NCBI GenBank assembly: GCA_021732605.1
Contig: JAKFUS010000013.1
Span: forward strand, 1-64,000
Length of the DNA: 64,000 nt
Direction of reading: 5' to 3'
Source: Betaproteobacteria bacterium
GTDB lineage: Bacteria > Pseudomonadota > Gammaproteobacteria > Burkholderiales > SG8-41
Within the stretch, counting starts at the first letter, position 1. Every line of letters begins with the position of its first letter. This document shows positions 19,241 through 30,873 of this stretch, piece by piece. Both the position numbers and the translations under genes were made by a program. The notes below the pieces were generated by a model, which was not told where the DNA came from, searched no databases, and saw nothing but the letters and a program-made list of their open reading frames with translations.

Positions 19241-21004
19241 CTAAAAAACATAGCCGACCGAAATATGCCAGCGATTGCCATGCGTGCGCCCTGCTTCCGT
19301 GCCGAACTGGGTGCCATCATGGAGCACCTGCGCAAAATCAGCTTTTGCCGTGAAATTGTTGCCATAACTCATCCTCACACCAACACCTACGCTGTCCATG
19401 CTGACGCGCTCGAGTTCACCGGGCTGCCGTGAATTGCGCCCCACATGCCCGGTGTCATAAAACGCCAGAAACCGCAGCTTTGCCTTTTCCAGACCGGCAA
19501 AATCGCCATAGTTCGGGGTATAGATCTCCCAGTTGGAACGAAAACCCTTGTCATTCGACATGTAGCGCTCGTTGAAACCGCGGATGCTGTCCGCACCGCC
19601 AAGACCGAATTGCTCTGCAGCAATCAACGCATCACGGGAATACTGGGCATCCGCCTTCAGACGGAACTGCCAGTCCTTCAGGAAAGCGCGTGTATACACA
19701 CCGCCCATCCGCCAGATGCGATAAGCCGCGCGCGCATCGCGGCGTGAATTCTTGAAATCGGCATCAATACCGTCACTGCCGCCGGGCAGGTTCTGGGCGT
19801 ACCCAAGATAAAAATTGATGTCGCTTTGCTGTCCGCGCAACAGGCCGCTGTAGGTCACACTGGCCGGGTGCACGGTGATGTCGGGCACAAAATTGAAAGT
19901 GCCGCCCACTGGCGTAACCAGATTCTGGTATGCCCGGTAATCAATGCCGTACACCAGCCGATGCTCAAATTCACCCAGCTTGCGCAGATTGTGGTTATAG
20001 CGGAAAGCGTAAATAGCACCTTGTCCCGACACATCGAACAGATTCTGCACCGTCCCCGAATCAACCGTCGAATAACCGGCAATCAAGTCGATGGAATCAC
20101 CCAGCGCGTAAAGTGGAATGCGATAACCGAGGCCATAAACCTCCACATCATTGGTGTTACGGGGTGAAGTGACGTATTGCAGGGTCAACACGTGGTCGCG
20201 GCCGAACAGGTTGGCATGCTGATAAGAAAAAGCGGTGCGGTAGGTTCCGGTTTCCTTGTTGCCGGTATTGTCGAAACTGAGGCTGTAGCGTACCGGTGGC
20301 ACGTCGGCAACACGGATCACCGCATCCACTTCACCTTCGCGCGAGCCGGGACGCAGCAGAACAGCCGTCTGCTTGGCCGGACTCTCGTTGGCAACCTTGA
20401 CGCTGGCAGCAACCGCCCGGGTGTTGGGTGTACTGCCGGGTTGCAGCGCCGGCACACTGCGGCGCGCATTGTCCACGCTGAAATGTTCGTTGCCTTCGAT
20501 GATGATCCTGCCAACTTTCGGCTCGATCACCCTGAACAAAACATCGCCACGCTCCAGTTCCTGTTCGGGCAGCATGACCTGAATGCCGGCATAACCGGCG
20601 GCCTGATAACGGTCCTGCAAAGCCTCGAGCGCGCGCTGCACATCGCCGAAATCTTTTTGCTTACCGGTATAAGGCGCCAGCAACCGTTCAATATCGGTCT
20701 GCGGCAGCAGCGTGTTGCCTTCGAGGCGATAACTGCGGATTTCAAAGCGGGGTCCACCGCCACCGGTGTCGTCGGTTGTAATGCTCTCAGCCTGCGCCAG
20801 CACGATACCCTCGCTGTAAGCGCGGCCCAGCTCTGAAACAGGGCGGGAACTGCCGGCACCATCCATGTCTGGGGACGCACTCAGCTTCAGGATGATGTTT
20901 TCGCCAAAAGACGGCGCCGCCAGACACTCTGCCGAGGACAGCACTGCAAGCAAGCAAATTGTGGTGATCCGCCCCCGCATCAGATCCCTTCCCGTCCCGG
21001 GCAT
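19241..21004 (-). CDS. ShlB/FhaC/HecB family TPS outer-membrane transporter (TpsB)
   Basis: 587 aa; POTRA domain (FEIRSYRLEGNTLLPQTDIERLLAPYTGKQKDF) and C-terminal beta-barrel ending HISVGYVF. Confidence 0.93.
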   Translation of the reverse strand: MPGTGRDLMRGRITTICLLAVLSSAECLAAPSFGENIILKLSASPDMDGAGSSRPVSELGRAYSEGIVLAQAESITTDDTGGGGPRFEIRSYRLEGNTLLPQTDIERLLAPYTGKQKDFGDVQRALEALQDRYQAAGYAGIQVMLPEQELERGDVLFRVIEPKVGRIIIEGNEHFSVDNARRSVPALQPGSTPNTRAVAASVKVANESPAKQTAVLLRPGSREGEVDAVIRVADVPPVRYSLSFDNTGNKETGTYRTAFSYQHANLFGRDHVLTLQYVTSPRNTNDVEVYGLGYRIPLYALGDSIDLIAGYSTVDSGTVQNLFDVSGQGAIYAFRYNHNLRKLGEFEHRLVYGIDYRAYQNLVTPVGGTFNFVPDITVHPASVTYSGLLRGQQSDINFYLGYAQNLPGGSDGIDADFKNSRRDARAAYRIWRMGGVYTRAFLKDWQFRLKADAQYSRDALIAAEQFGLGGADSIRGFNERYMSNDKGFRSNWEIYTPNYGDFAGLEKAKLRFLAFYDTGHVGRNSRQPGELERVSMDSVGVGVRMSYGNNFTAKADFAQVLHDGTQFGTEAGRTHGNRWHISVGYVF

Positions 21005-21098
21005 TGCGACTTGATTTTGGCAACCTATGCTGCCGCTTGCCTTTGGACTTCCCGGAGTATATCAAGCCTTTAGCGCATGATCCTGCGACGATATCTAG

Positions 21099-22142
<1,044 letters not shown>

Positions 22143-22178
22143 TCCAGACCTGAATCGAACCGGCCGCGCGGATACGCC

Positions 22179-22748
22179 ATGAAAAAGGCCAGACCGCGAG
22201 GACCCGTCCAGCCACTGCAGGATAAATCGGCGCAGGAACTGCTGCAGGCAGCCTTGGCCGATGTCACGCCGCTGCCTCCAGCCAACCGCGCCAAACTGGC
22301 CCGGCCGCGCCCTCACCCGATTGCCGCACAACGACTGCTTGATGATGTCGCGGTGCTGCGCGATACGCTCAGCGACGCCCCCGCCTGGGAGCAGGGCCTG
22401 GAAAACGGCGATGAGCTGCTGTTCCTGCGCAACGGACTGTCAGCACAACATCTGAAAAAACTGCGCCGCGGCCACTGGGTGATCCAGGACCACCTCGACC
22501 TGCACGGCCTCACCGTCCCTGAGGCGCGCGTTTTAACTGCAGAATTCCTGGCGCATTGTGTACGTAACGGGCTGCGCTGCGTGCGCATCGTGCACGGCAA
22601 GGGATTGGGCTCGCCCAACCGGGAACCTGTATTGAAGATAAAAGTATCGGGTTGGCTGGCGCAGCGCGATGAAGTACTGGCCTACTGCCAAGCGCCGCAG
22701 GCCGATGGTGGGGGCGGCGCAGTGCTGGTGCTGCTGCGCGCTGCGTAG
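22179..22748 (+). CDS. Smr domain protein
   Basis: 189 aa; DHLDLHGLTVPEARVLTAEFL and VRIVHGKGLGSPN Smr motifs. Confidence 0.9.
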   Translation: MKKARPRGPVQPLQDKSAQELLQAALADVTPLPPANRAKLARPRPHPIAAQRLLDDVAVLRDTLSDAPAWEQGLENGDELLFLRNGLSAQHLKKLRRGHWVIQDHLDLHGLTVPEARVLTAEFLAHCVRNGLRCVRIVHGKGLGSPNREPVLKIKVSGWLAQRDEVLAYCQAPQADGGGGAVLVLLRAA

Positions 22749-22875
22749 CAAGTCCCCTTGGGGGGCGCTGCGTAGCAAGTCCCCTTGGGGGGCGCTGCGT
22801 AGCAAGTCCCCTTGGGGGGCGCTGCGTAGCAAGTCCCCTTGGGGGGCGCTGCGTAGCAAGTCCCCCTTGGGGGCG
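22741..22875. repeat. 27 bp tandem repeat, 5 units
   Basis: ctgcgtagcaagtccccttggggggcg starting at 22741, 22768, 22795, 22822, 22849 (last unit variant). Confidence 0.95.
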
Positions 22876-22915
22876 GCGCGCGCAGCAAGGCGAGAACAAA
22901 AAACGGAATGTAAAA

Positions 22916-23269
<354 letters not shown>

Positions 23270-23334
23270 TTACCGTGGATTGTTACGGAAAGGGTTGTTA
23301 TGAAAAAGAATAGCACAAGGCCCATGCCCTGGCC

Positions 23335-24933
23335 TCAATGCCTGAATTTGTTGGTGATCGGGTAACGCCAGTCCTTGCCGAATCCGCGGCTGGTGATGCG
23401 GATGCCCACCGGCGACTGGCGGCGTTTATATTCACTGATGCGGATCAGCTTCACCACCCGGTCAACGTCGGCCGGCGCATAACCCATGGCGATGATTTCC
23501 ATCGGGCTGCGGTAGTACTCGACATAGGCCTCCATGATCGCGTCCAGCACGTCATACGGCGGCAGGCTGTCCTGGTCCTTCTGGTCGGGGCGCAGCTCTG
23601 CCGAGGGCGCGCGCTCGATGACCCGCCGCGGGATCACCGGTGCCACGGTGTTGCGATATTCAGACAGCCGGTAGACCAGTGTTTTCTTGAGGTCCTTCAA
23701 CACCGCAAAACCGCCGGCCATGTCGCCGTACAGCGTGGCATAGCCAGTACCCATTTCGCTCTTGTTACCAGTGGTCAGCACGATGGCGCCGGTTTTATTG
23801 GACATCGCCATCAGCAGCGTACCGCGAATCCGTGCCTGCAGATTCTCTTCGGTGACGTCCTCCTTCAGCCCGCGGAATTCTCCTGCCAGCGCAGTCTTGA
23901 ACGCATCGAACATCGGCAGGATCGGGATTTCGGAATAACGCACACCCATGATGCGCGCCTGCTCCTTAGCATCCTCGCAGCTCATGCCGGCGGTATATTG
24001 CGACGGCATCATCACCGCATGCACCTTGTCCGCGCCCAGCGCATCAACCGCGACCGCCAGTGTCAGCGCAGAATCGATACCGCCGGAGAGGCCGAGCAGC
24101 GCGCCGGGAAAACCGTTTTTCCCGAGGTAATCGCGCACACCCAGTGTCAAGGCCGTGTAGACATCCTGTTCCAGCGAAACCACGGGCGCCACTTCACCCT
24201 TGACCGGCACGCCACCGACAATTTCGACCAGCGTCAGCGCTTCCTGGAAGGCCGGCAGCTGGTGCGTCAGTTCACCGTGGCCATCGACGGCAAAGGAGGC
24301 GCCGTCAAACACCAGCTCGTCCTGACCACCGACCTGATTGGCGTAAATGACCGACATGCCGGTCTTGCCGACACGCTCGCGCACCACCTCATAACGCGTC
24401 AGCTGCTTGTTGATGTGGTACGGCGACGCATTGAGCACCAGCAGTAGTTGCGCACCGGCCTCGCGCGCGGCTTTTGCCGCCGGCTCCTCCCACACATCAG
24501 CGCAGATGTTGATGCCGATGCGCACACCCTCGTGCTCGAATACGCAAGGGTCTGCGCCCGAATCGAAATAACGTTCCTCGTCGAACACCGTGTAATTGGG
24601 CAGCGTGCGCTTCAGGTACGTTGCCACCACCCTGCCATCGCGAATCACCGACGCGGCGTTATAGCGTTTGCCGCCGATCTGGTGCGGATGCCCCAGCACC
24701 AGCGTGATATCCCGGATGGCGCGTACGATGCCGTGGAATTCAGTGTCACAGGCACGAAAAAAATCGTCGCGCAGCAGCAGATCCTCGGGCGGATAACCCG
24801 ACAGCGCGAGCTCCGTCGTCAACAGAAGTCCCGCGCCGGCGGTTTTAGCACGATGCGCGGCATCGATGATTTTTGCGGCATTGCCGGCAAGATCGCCGAC
24901 GGTAAAATTGAGCTGTGCAATCGCTATTTTCAT
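23335..24933 (-). CDS. nadE: glutamine-dependent NAD+ synthetase
   Basis: 532 aa; N-terminal nitrilase domain and C-terminal LGLSGGIDSALTLAVAVDALG. Confidence 0.95.
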   Translation of the reverse strand: MKIAIAQLNFTVGDLAGNAAKIIDAAHRAKTAGAGLLLTTELALSGYPPEDLLLRDDFFRACDTEFHGIVRAIRDITLVLGHPHQIGGKRYNAASVIRDGRVVATYLKRTLPNYTVFDEERYFDSGADPCVFEHEGVRIGINICADVWEEPAAKAAREAGAQLLLVLNASPYHINKQLTRYEVVRERVGKTGMSVIYANQVGGQDELVFDGASFAVDGHGELTHQLPAFQEALTLVEIVGGVPVKGEVAPVVSLEQDVYTALTLGVRDYLGKNGFPGALLGLSGGIDSALTLAVAVDALGADKVHAVMMPSQYTAGMSCEDAKEQARIMGVRYSEIPILPMFDAFKTALAGEFRGLKEDVTEENLQARIRGTLLMAMSNKTGAIVLTTGNKSEMGTGYATLYGDMAGGFAVLKDLKKTLVYRLSEYRNTVAPVIPRRVIERAPSAELRPDQKDQDSLPPYDVLDAIMEAYVEYYRSPMEIIAMGYAPADVDRVVKLIRISEYKRRQSPVGIRITSRGFGKDWRYPITNKFRH

Positions 24934-24991
24934 ATCGCTAATATATCATCGGCGCGCGCACCTTTTTGCGCGCCACGGCGCTTACCCACAC

Positions 24992-25564
24992 ATGCTGCAC
25001 TGGATCCATTTCTACCGGGCACGCTTCAACCTGATGCTGGGCCGGCAGGACAACGCGGCGGACGCATATCGCGCGGCGCTGGCCGCCAATCCGCAGTTTG
25101 CGCTGGCGGCCGCCAGCGCCGGCTTTCTCGAAGCCTCGCGCGAACAATGGAACGCCGCGGCCCGCGGCTTCCAGGAAGCGCTCAAGATCACACCCGAAGA
25201 TGCCGATCTTTGGTTCAACCTGGGCTTTGTCCGCCAGGAACAGCAAGACGACGCAGCGGCCATCGAATGTTTCGAACGTGCGGTGCAACTGAAACGCAGT
25301 CTCGACCGCGCCTGGTTCGGCATGGGCCTCGCCCATCGTCGCCGCGGCGAAACCGACAAAGCCGTGCAGGCTTTCAAAACCGCCGCCGAACTGCAGCCGA
25401 TGAATCCGCACGCCTTTTATGAGCTGGCCATGGTGCAGCATGCACTGGGTAACCAGCCGGAAGTGCACAAGATCATCCGCCATGTTGCGGAATTCGATCC
25501 GAAGATGACCCGCCAGCTGGTGCGTGAAACCGGCCAGCACCCGGAGGGCGTAACGCTGCGGTGA
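24992..25564 (+). CDS. tetratricopeptide repeat protein
   Basis: TPR-type repeats (AADAYRAALAANPQFALAAASAGFL, ARGFQEALKITPEDADLWFNLGFV). Start moved inward to MLHWIHFYRARF. Confidence 0.8.
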   Translation: MLHWIHFYRARFNLMLGRQDNAADAYRAALAANPQFALAAASAGFLEASREQWNAAARGFQEALKITPEDADLWFNLGFVRQEQQDDAAAIECFERAVQLKRSLDRAWFGMGLAHRRRGETDKAVQAFKTAAELQPMNPHAFYELAMVQHALGNQPEVHKIIRHVAEFDPKMTRQLVRETGQHPEGVTLR

Positions 25565-26679
25565 AGCTGCACGTCGTCTCATCGCTGGCGGATGTCGCTC
25601 CCGAAGCCTGGAACCGGCTAGCTGGCGATGATCCCTTTCTGCAATACGCCTTTCTGCACGCACTGCATGACACCGGCTGCGCCTGTCCGGATACCGGCTG
25701 GGCACCGCAATACCTGCTGCTGCACGACGGCGACACACTCGCCGGCGCGATGCCGCTGTACCTGAAAGGCCATTCCTACGGCGAATACGTATTCGACTGG
25801 GCCTGGGCCGATGCCTACCAGCGCCACGGCATCGAGTATTACCCCAAGCTGCTCAGCGCCATTCCGTTCACACCGGTGGTCGGCTCGCGTTTGCTCGCAT
25901 CCAAACCCGATCATCGCAATCAACTGGTCGCCGGCGCGCTGGAACTGGCCCGCCGCAGCAAAACCACATCGCTGCACGTGCTGTTTCCGACGGCAACCGA
26001 TATTGAGTGCCTCACCGCCCACGGTTTCCTGCTGCGTCAGGGCCGCCAGTTCCACTGGACCAATCAACATTACAATAACTTCGACAATTTCCTCGCTCAA
26101 CTCAGCCACGACAAACGCAAAAAAATCCGCCAGGAACGGCGCAAGGTGCGCGATGCCGGCATCACCTGCAGCTGGCTGGAAGGCAGGGCGATCAGCGATG
26201 ACGATTGGCATTTTTTTGCGCGCTGTTACAGCCAGACTTACCGCGAGCATCATTCTTCGCCGTATCTGAACCTGGATTTTTTCCGCTGTATCGGCGCCGC
26301 TATGCCCGACAATCTGGTGCTGGTGCGCGCCGAGCGCGACGGCAAGCCCATCGCCGCATCGCTGCTGGTGCGCAGCGGCAGCCGCCTCTACGGTCGCCAC
26401 TGGGGTGCACTGGAACACCACCCTGCGCTCCATTTTGAAGCCTGTTATTACCAGGGCATCGAATACGCCATCGCCCGCGGCCTGCAGGTGTTCGAGGGCG
26501 GCGCACAGGGCGAACACAAAATGGCACGCGGCCTGCTGCCGGTGACCACGCAGTCGGCGCACTGGCTGGCCCACCCCGAGTTTGCCGCGGCCATCGAGAA
26601 TTTCCTCGACCGCGAAACGGCATTAATGGAAGAGCACGACCTCGAACTGGCGGGACGCAGCCCGTTCAAGGCCGGGTGA
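25561..26679 (+). CDS. GNAT/FemAB-like N-acyltransferase (peptidogalycan biosynthesis-type)
   Basis: 372 aa; NNFDNFLAQLSHDKRKKIRQERRKV, HWGALEHHPALHFEACYYQGIEYAI; GTG start overlaps upstream stop. Confidence 0.82.
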   Translation: MKLHVVSSLADVAPEAWNRLAGDDPFLQYAFLHALHDTGCACPDTGWAPQYLLLHDGDTLAGAMPLYLKGHSYGEYVFDWAWADAYQRHGIEYYPKLLSAIPFTPVVGSRLLASKPDHRNQLVAGALELARRSKTTSLHVLFPTATDIECLTAHGFLLRQGRQFHWTNQHYNNFDNFLAQLSHDKRKKIRQERRKVRDAGITCSWLEGRAISDDDWHFFARCYSQTYREHHSSPYLNLDFFRCIGAAMPDNLVLVRAERDGKPIAASLLVRSGSRLYGRHWGALEHHPALHFEACYYQGIEYAIARGLQVFEGGAQGEHKMARGLLPVTTQSAHWLAHPEFAAAIENFLDRETALMEEHDLELAGRSPFKAG

Positions 26680-26736
26680 CAGACCCGGCGTGACCGTCTT
26701 GCCTTATAGTTACGGCCTACCAATCGGAATCCACGA

Positions 26737-27282
26737 ATGAAGTTCTGCAGCAATTGCGGCTCCGCAGTCGCGCTCAAAATTCCCGGCGGCGACTCGCTGC
26801 CGCGCCACGTCTGCGACGCCTGCGGCACCATCCATTATCAGAATCCGAAAATGATCGTCGGCTGCATCGCCGAATGGGAGAGCCGCGTCCTGCTCTGCCG
26901 CCGCGCGATCGAACCGCGCCATGGCTTGTGGACGGTGCCCGCCGGTTTCATGGAAAACGGCGAGACTACGGCGCAGGGTGCTGCGCGCGAAACCCTGGAA
27001 GAAGCCAATGCCCGCGTTGAAATCGGGCCGCTGTACGCGATGTACAACATCCCGCACATCAACCAGGTCTACATCCTGTTCCGGGCCCGCCTGTTTGACC
27101 TCGATTTCAGTGCCGGCGCCGAGAGCCTGGAAGTACGACTGTTCGAAGAAGCGGAAGTGCCGTGGGAGCAACTGGCCTTCGCCACGGTGCGCAATACGCT
27201 GACCCATTATTACGCCGACCGAAAATCCGGCGAATATCGTTTCCACCTCGGCACTATCGAACAAAGCTCGCGCCGCAACTAA
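26737..27282 (+). CDS. NUDIX hydrolase
   Basis: 181 aa; zinc-ribbon-like CSNCGS...CDACG and Nudix box GFMENGETTAQGAARETLEEANA. Confidence 0.92.
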   Translation: MKFCSNCGSAVALKIPGGDSLPRHVCDACGTIHYQNPKMIVGCIAEWESRVLLCRRAIEPRHGLWTVPAGFMENGETTAQGAARETLEEANARVEIGPLYAMYNIPHINQVYILFRARLFDLDFSAGAESLEVRLFEEAEVPWEQLAFATVRNTLTHYYADRKSGEYRFHLGTIEQSSRRN

Positions 27283-27284
27283 AA

Positions 27285-27389
27285 GCTGCCGGACGCATCC
27301 CCCGGCCATCCAAATCTGAGCCGCCGGAAGCCTCTACCGGCACGTCCAAATTTCAGCCGCCGGACGCTTCTTCCGGCACGTCAAGCTTA
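27285..27389. repeat. three imperfect ~36 bp tandem copies with internal inverted repeats
   Basis: gctgccggacgcatcccccggc..., gccgccggaagcctctaccggcacgtccaaatttca, gccgccggacgcttcttccggcacgtcaagctta. Confidence 0.75.
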
Positions 27390-28556
27390 TGCCGCACGCA
27401 AGGCGTCAACGATCCCCAGTCGCGAGGCACGCACCGCTGGCAGAAAACCGCCGATCAGCCCCATCAGCACGGCAAAACCCAGCGACAGCACGATGATGCG
27501 CGGCGTCAGCGCGAAGCTGAACGCCAGTTCCGAAAACGACTGCCAGTTCAGTGTCGAGATATGGACAAACTGCATCAACGACGCCAGCATGATCCCGGCC
27601 ACGCCGCCGACCGCGCCCAGCAGCACCGCTTCGAGCAGGAAAGTCGCGAGAATGCTGGAGCGGCGGAATCCGAGCGCGCGCAGCGTGCCGATTTCACCGG
27701 TGCGATTGGCCACCGCGGCATACATGGTGATGGTGGCGCCGATCATCGCACCCACCGAAAAAATCACCGACAGTGTCAGTCCCAGGTAGCTGATGAAATT
27801 CGACAGTGCCTTCGACTGCTCCTCGAAGAATTCACGCTCGTATTTCACATCCAGCGTCAGACGCGGATCGCCTTCGAGACGTTCTTTCAGCGCCGGCAGC
27901 GTCGCCGGATCCGCCAGCCGCGCCACGACCGCGGACCAGACATTGCGCCGGAACGACTGCTGCAACTGCTCGGCATCCACCCACAATTCCGAGTCATAAG
28001 CCGAGCCCCTGGCTTCAAAGCGTCCCACCACCCGCCACTCCCGCCCGCCGAAACGCAGCAGTGATCCGACCGCTGCGCCATCAAAGCGTTGGGCAATGCT
28101 GGCGCCGACGATGACCTCGGAGGAACCCGGCCGGAATGCACGGCCTTCAATGATCTGCAATTGCGGGCGCAATTCGAAACCCGCCTCGCCAACACCGCGC
28201 GTGGTGACATTGGTCGCGGTACCCGTATCGCGCTTGGGCAAGGTGATCAGCACCACCACTTCCTTAGACACCAGGCGCAAGCCGCCGGTACCAATGGCGA
28301 TCTCGGGCTGGGTTTCGACAATGCCGGCCTGCGTACGATCGACTGAACTGGAAATTTCAGCACCCGCAGCACGACGCGTCACGTGCACATTATCGGGCTG
28401 GCCGGTAGCGATCAGCGCCTGGCGCAATCCCGTATCAAGCATCTGCACCGCAGCAAACACAAACACCACCAGCGCCATGCCGCCGGCTGTAAGCGCCGTG
28501 GTCAGCTTGCGCGTCCATAAATTGCGCAGCGTGTACGAAAACGGAATGCCTTTCAT
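27387..28556 (-). CDS. ABC transporter permease (FtsX/MacB-type)
   Basis: Start reassigned to MKGIPFSYTLRNLWTRKLTTALTAGGMALVVFVF; C-terminal FtsX domain; ATGA overlap with upstream permease. Confidence 0.88.
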   Translation of the reverse strand: MKGIPFSYTLRNLWTRKLTTALTAGGMALVVFVFAAVQMLDTGLRQALIATGQPDNVHVTRRAAGAEISSSVDRTQAGIVETQPEIAIGTGGLRLVSKEVVVLITLPKRDTGTATNVTTRGVGEAGFELRPQLQIIEGRAFRPGSSEVIVGASIAQRFDGAAVGSLLRFGGREWRVVGRFEARGSAYDSELWVDAEQLQQSFRRNVWSAVVARLADPATLPALKERLEGDPRLTLDVKYEREFFEEQSKALSNFISYLGLTLSVIFSVGAMIGATITMYAAVANRTGEIGTLRALGFRRSSILATFLLEAVLLGAVGGVAGIMLASLMQFVHISTLNWQSFSELAFSFALTPRIIVLSLGFAVLMGLIGGFLPAVRASRLGIVDALRAA

Positions 28557-29710
28557 CCCACCGCCCGCAAACCATCGACGATGCGTACCTGTGCCGCACG
28601 CCACGCCGGCAGCACGGCAGCCGCCACGCCGACCACGATCGCGCAACCCGCCTGCATCCACAACGTAGTCGTGCTGATCTCGAATACCGGAAACAATGTA
28701 CCCATCTGCGCGGCAAACCAGTCAGCCACCGGAAATGTCAGGATCACGCCCAGCGTCGCACCGGCGGCAGAAATCGCCAGCGATTCACCGAAAATCAGGC
28801 TGCCGAGAAAACCCGGGCCGAAGCCCAGCGCCTTCAACGTCGCATATTCGGACATGCGCTCGCGCGCGGTCATTGCCATGGTATTCGCCATCACCGCGAG
28901 AATGATGAAAATCACCACAAAGGACACGATGCGAATGGCGATGACGATGGCTTCGGTCTGTTTGACGAAGCCGATCTGGAACGCCTGCTCGGTCTCGGTC
29001 AGCGTTTCCGCCGCGGAGTTGCTGAACTGGGCATCGACAGCCTTGCTGATTTCCGCGGCGCGCGCGACATCACTCACCTGCACCACGAACACGCCGACGT
29101 GGTTGGCCCGCAGCGGCGCACGGGCGCGCACGCTTTCGTTCAGATAGGCCCAGTGAAAGAAAAACTGTGAGGTATCGGTGTTCGCAGCCGCACCGTCGTA
29201 AATCGCGCGCACCACGAACTCCCAGTTGCCGGCGAAAATCGTGCCCTTGAGCGGCACCACGTCGCCGACCTTGAGACCATAAGTGTTCGCCAGTTTGCGG
29301 CCCACCACCGCGCCCTTGCGGTCACGCATGAAATCGCGCAACTGGTCTTCAGGGATGCGGTACTCCGGGTACATTGCGAGGTACGGCACTGCATCGATCG
29401 CAAACTGCGGGAAAAAATTCTTCGGTTCCTGATAAATCCCGGCGAACCAGTTGGCCGTCGCCACTGAACGCACGCCATCCACCCCGCGGATCTTGTCGCG
29501 ATAATGCACCGGCAGCGGCACCACCAGCGAGACTGAATTACGCGTAATCAGTCGGTCCGGCGCGGCAGCCTTGGAACCGGAATACCAAGCATCGACCACA
29601 GTCTGCAACAAACCGAAGGACAGGATCGCCACCAACAGGCCGAGCGCCGTCAACAGCGTGCGCAGCTTGTGACGCAGCGTGTTTCGGAGAATCAGCTTCA
29701 GCAAGTGCAT
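28553..29710 (-). CDS. ABC transporter permease (FtsX/MacB-type)
   Basis: 385 aa; MHLLKLILRNTLRHKLRTLLTALGLLVAILSFG; C-terminal FtsX domain. Confidence 0.88.
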   Translation of the reverse strand: MHLLKLILRNTLRHKLRTLLTALGLLVAILSFGLLQTVVDAWYSGSKAAAPDRLITRNSVSLVVPLPVHYRDKIRGVDGVRSVATANWFAGIYQEPKNFFPQFAIDAVPYLAMYPEYRIPEDQLRDFMRDRKGAVVGRKLANTYGLKVGDVVPLKGTIFAGNWEFVVRAIYDGAAANTDTSQFFFHWAYLNESVRARAPLRANHVGVFVVQVSDVARAAEISKAVDAQFSNSAAETLTETEQAFQIGFVKQTEAIVIAIRIVSFVVIFIILAVMANTMAMTARERMSEYATLKALGFGPGFLGSLIFGESLAISAAGATLGVILTFPVADWFAAQMGTLFPVFEISTTTLWMQAGCAIVVGVAAAVLPAWRAAQVRIVDGLRAVG

Positions 29711-29765
29711 GGAATAATAATCAATAAAAACAAATACTTATATTCATATGCTGATGGCAGGCTGA

Positions 29766-30449
29766 CTAATCGGTCAGCACCCCCTTCTCCAGATGTCGCA
29801 CCGAACGCGCGCGCTTCGCCGCATAAGGATCATGGGTCACCATGATGATGGTCTTGCCCAGCTCGGTGTTCATGCGATCCATCAGCGCAAGGATGTCTTC
29901 AGCCGATACGCGGTCAAGATCACCGGTCGGTTCATCGGCGACCAGGATCGCCGGATCGGTGATGATCGCGCGCGCAATCGCCACCCGCTGCTGCTGCCCG
30001 CCGGAGAGTTCCGACGGGTAATGCTCCATGCGGTCAGCCAGCCCGACCATCGACAAAGCCATATCCACATGCTCGCGCCGCGCACGTGACGACAATCCGG
30101 TCAGCAACAGCGGCAGCTCGACATTCTCGAACGCCGTCAGCACCGGCATCAGGTTGTAGAACTGAAAAATGAAACCAACATTGCGCGAGCGCCAGTCAGC
30201 AAGCTCTGCTTCACCCAAAGTCATGATGTCAGTACCACCGACACGCAACTCGCCGCTGTCCGGACGATCAATGCCCGCGATCAGGTTCAGCAAAGTACTC
30301 TTGCCCGAACCCGAAGGCCCCATCAGCGCAACAAAATCGCCGGTCGCAATATCAAAGCTGATGTCCTCCAGCACAGGCACCACCTGCCCACCACGCTTAT
30401 ACGATTTGACGAGATGGCGAATTTGAACTGCTGGGGCCAACAAAGACAT
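29766..30449 (-). CDS. ABC transporter ATP-binding protein (MacB/LolD-type)
   Basis: [21 protein letters not shown] Walker [16 protein letters not shown] signature. Start reassigned to [21 protein letters not shown] because the upstream 90 codons lie in a dispersed repeat. Confidence 0.93.
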   Translation of the reverse strand: MSLLAPAVQIRHLVKSYKRGGQVVPVLEDISFDIATGDFVALMGPSGSGKSTLLNLIAGIDRPDSGELRVGGTDIMTLGEAELADWRSRNVGFIFQFYNLMPVLTAFENVELPLLLTGLSSRARREHVDMALSMVGLADRMEHYPSELSGGQQQRVAIARAIITDPAILVADEPTGDLDRVSAEDILALMDRMNTELGKTIIMVTHDPYAAKRARSVRHLEKGVLTD

Positions 30450-30483
30450 TCTCCTCAGCAGTACCAGGGCAGCACACAGGCTC

Positions 30484-30855
30484 CCCCATGTGAGCCGCCG
30501 AGCAGCGCAGCCAAGCCGGGGGAAGTCGGCGAGGACTGTCTGAGCCCTCGCGTAGTTTGCGAGGGCGAGTTGCGCGCCCCGAAGGAAGTCACCTTGGGTG
30601 GCAGCCGCCCGACTTGGCGAGCAGCGCAGGGGAGCCCGAAGGACCGGCGAGCCTGGGGACGGCTGCGACTCGTTAGCCGCAGGCCCGTTTGCGGGAGCAG
30701 ACGTCGGCGCTCCGGGCATGACGGTTGAACGCAGCCACCGGCGCCCCTACCCGCTCCACGCTGCGCGACTCCGAGTCCGGGGCGCCCCTTCTCTTTGGTT
30801 ACTTTCTCTTGGTGAAGCAAGAGAAAGTGACTAGCCGCCGGGCTACCCCCGGCGA
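30484..30855. repeat. dispersed repeat copy A
   Basis: Shares ccccatgtgagccgccgagcagcgcagccaagccggggg...gtcggcgaggactgtctgag..., ggcgagcagcgcaggg..., ttctctttggttactttctcttgg..caagagaaagtgactagccgccgggctacccccggcga with 54784-55000. Confidence 0.9.
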
Positions 30856-30873
30856 ACTTTGCAGTTAAATAAA

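Noticed and set aside
22741-22875. 27 bp array considered as CRISPR
   Set aside because: Head-to-tail repeats with no spacers.
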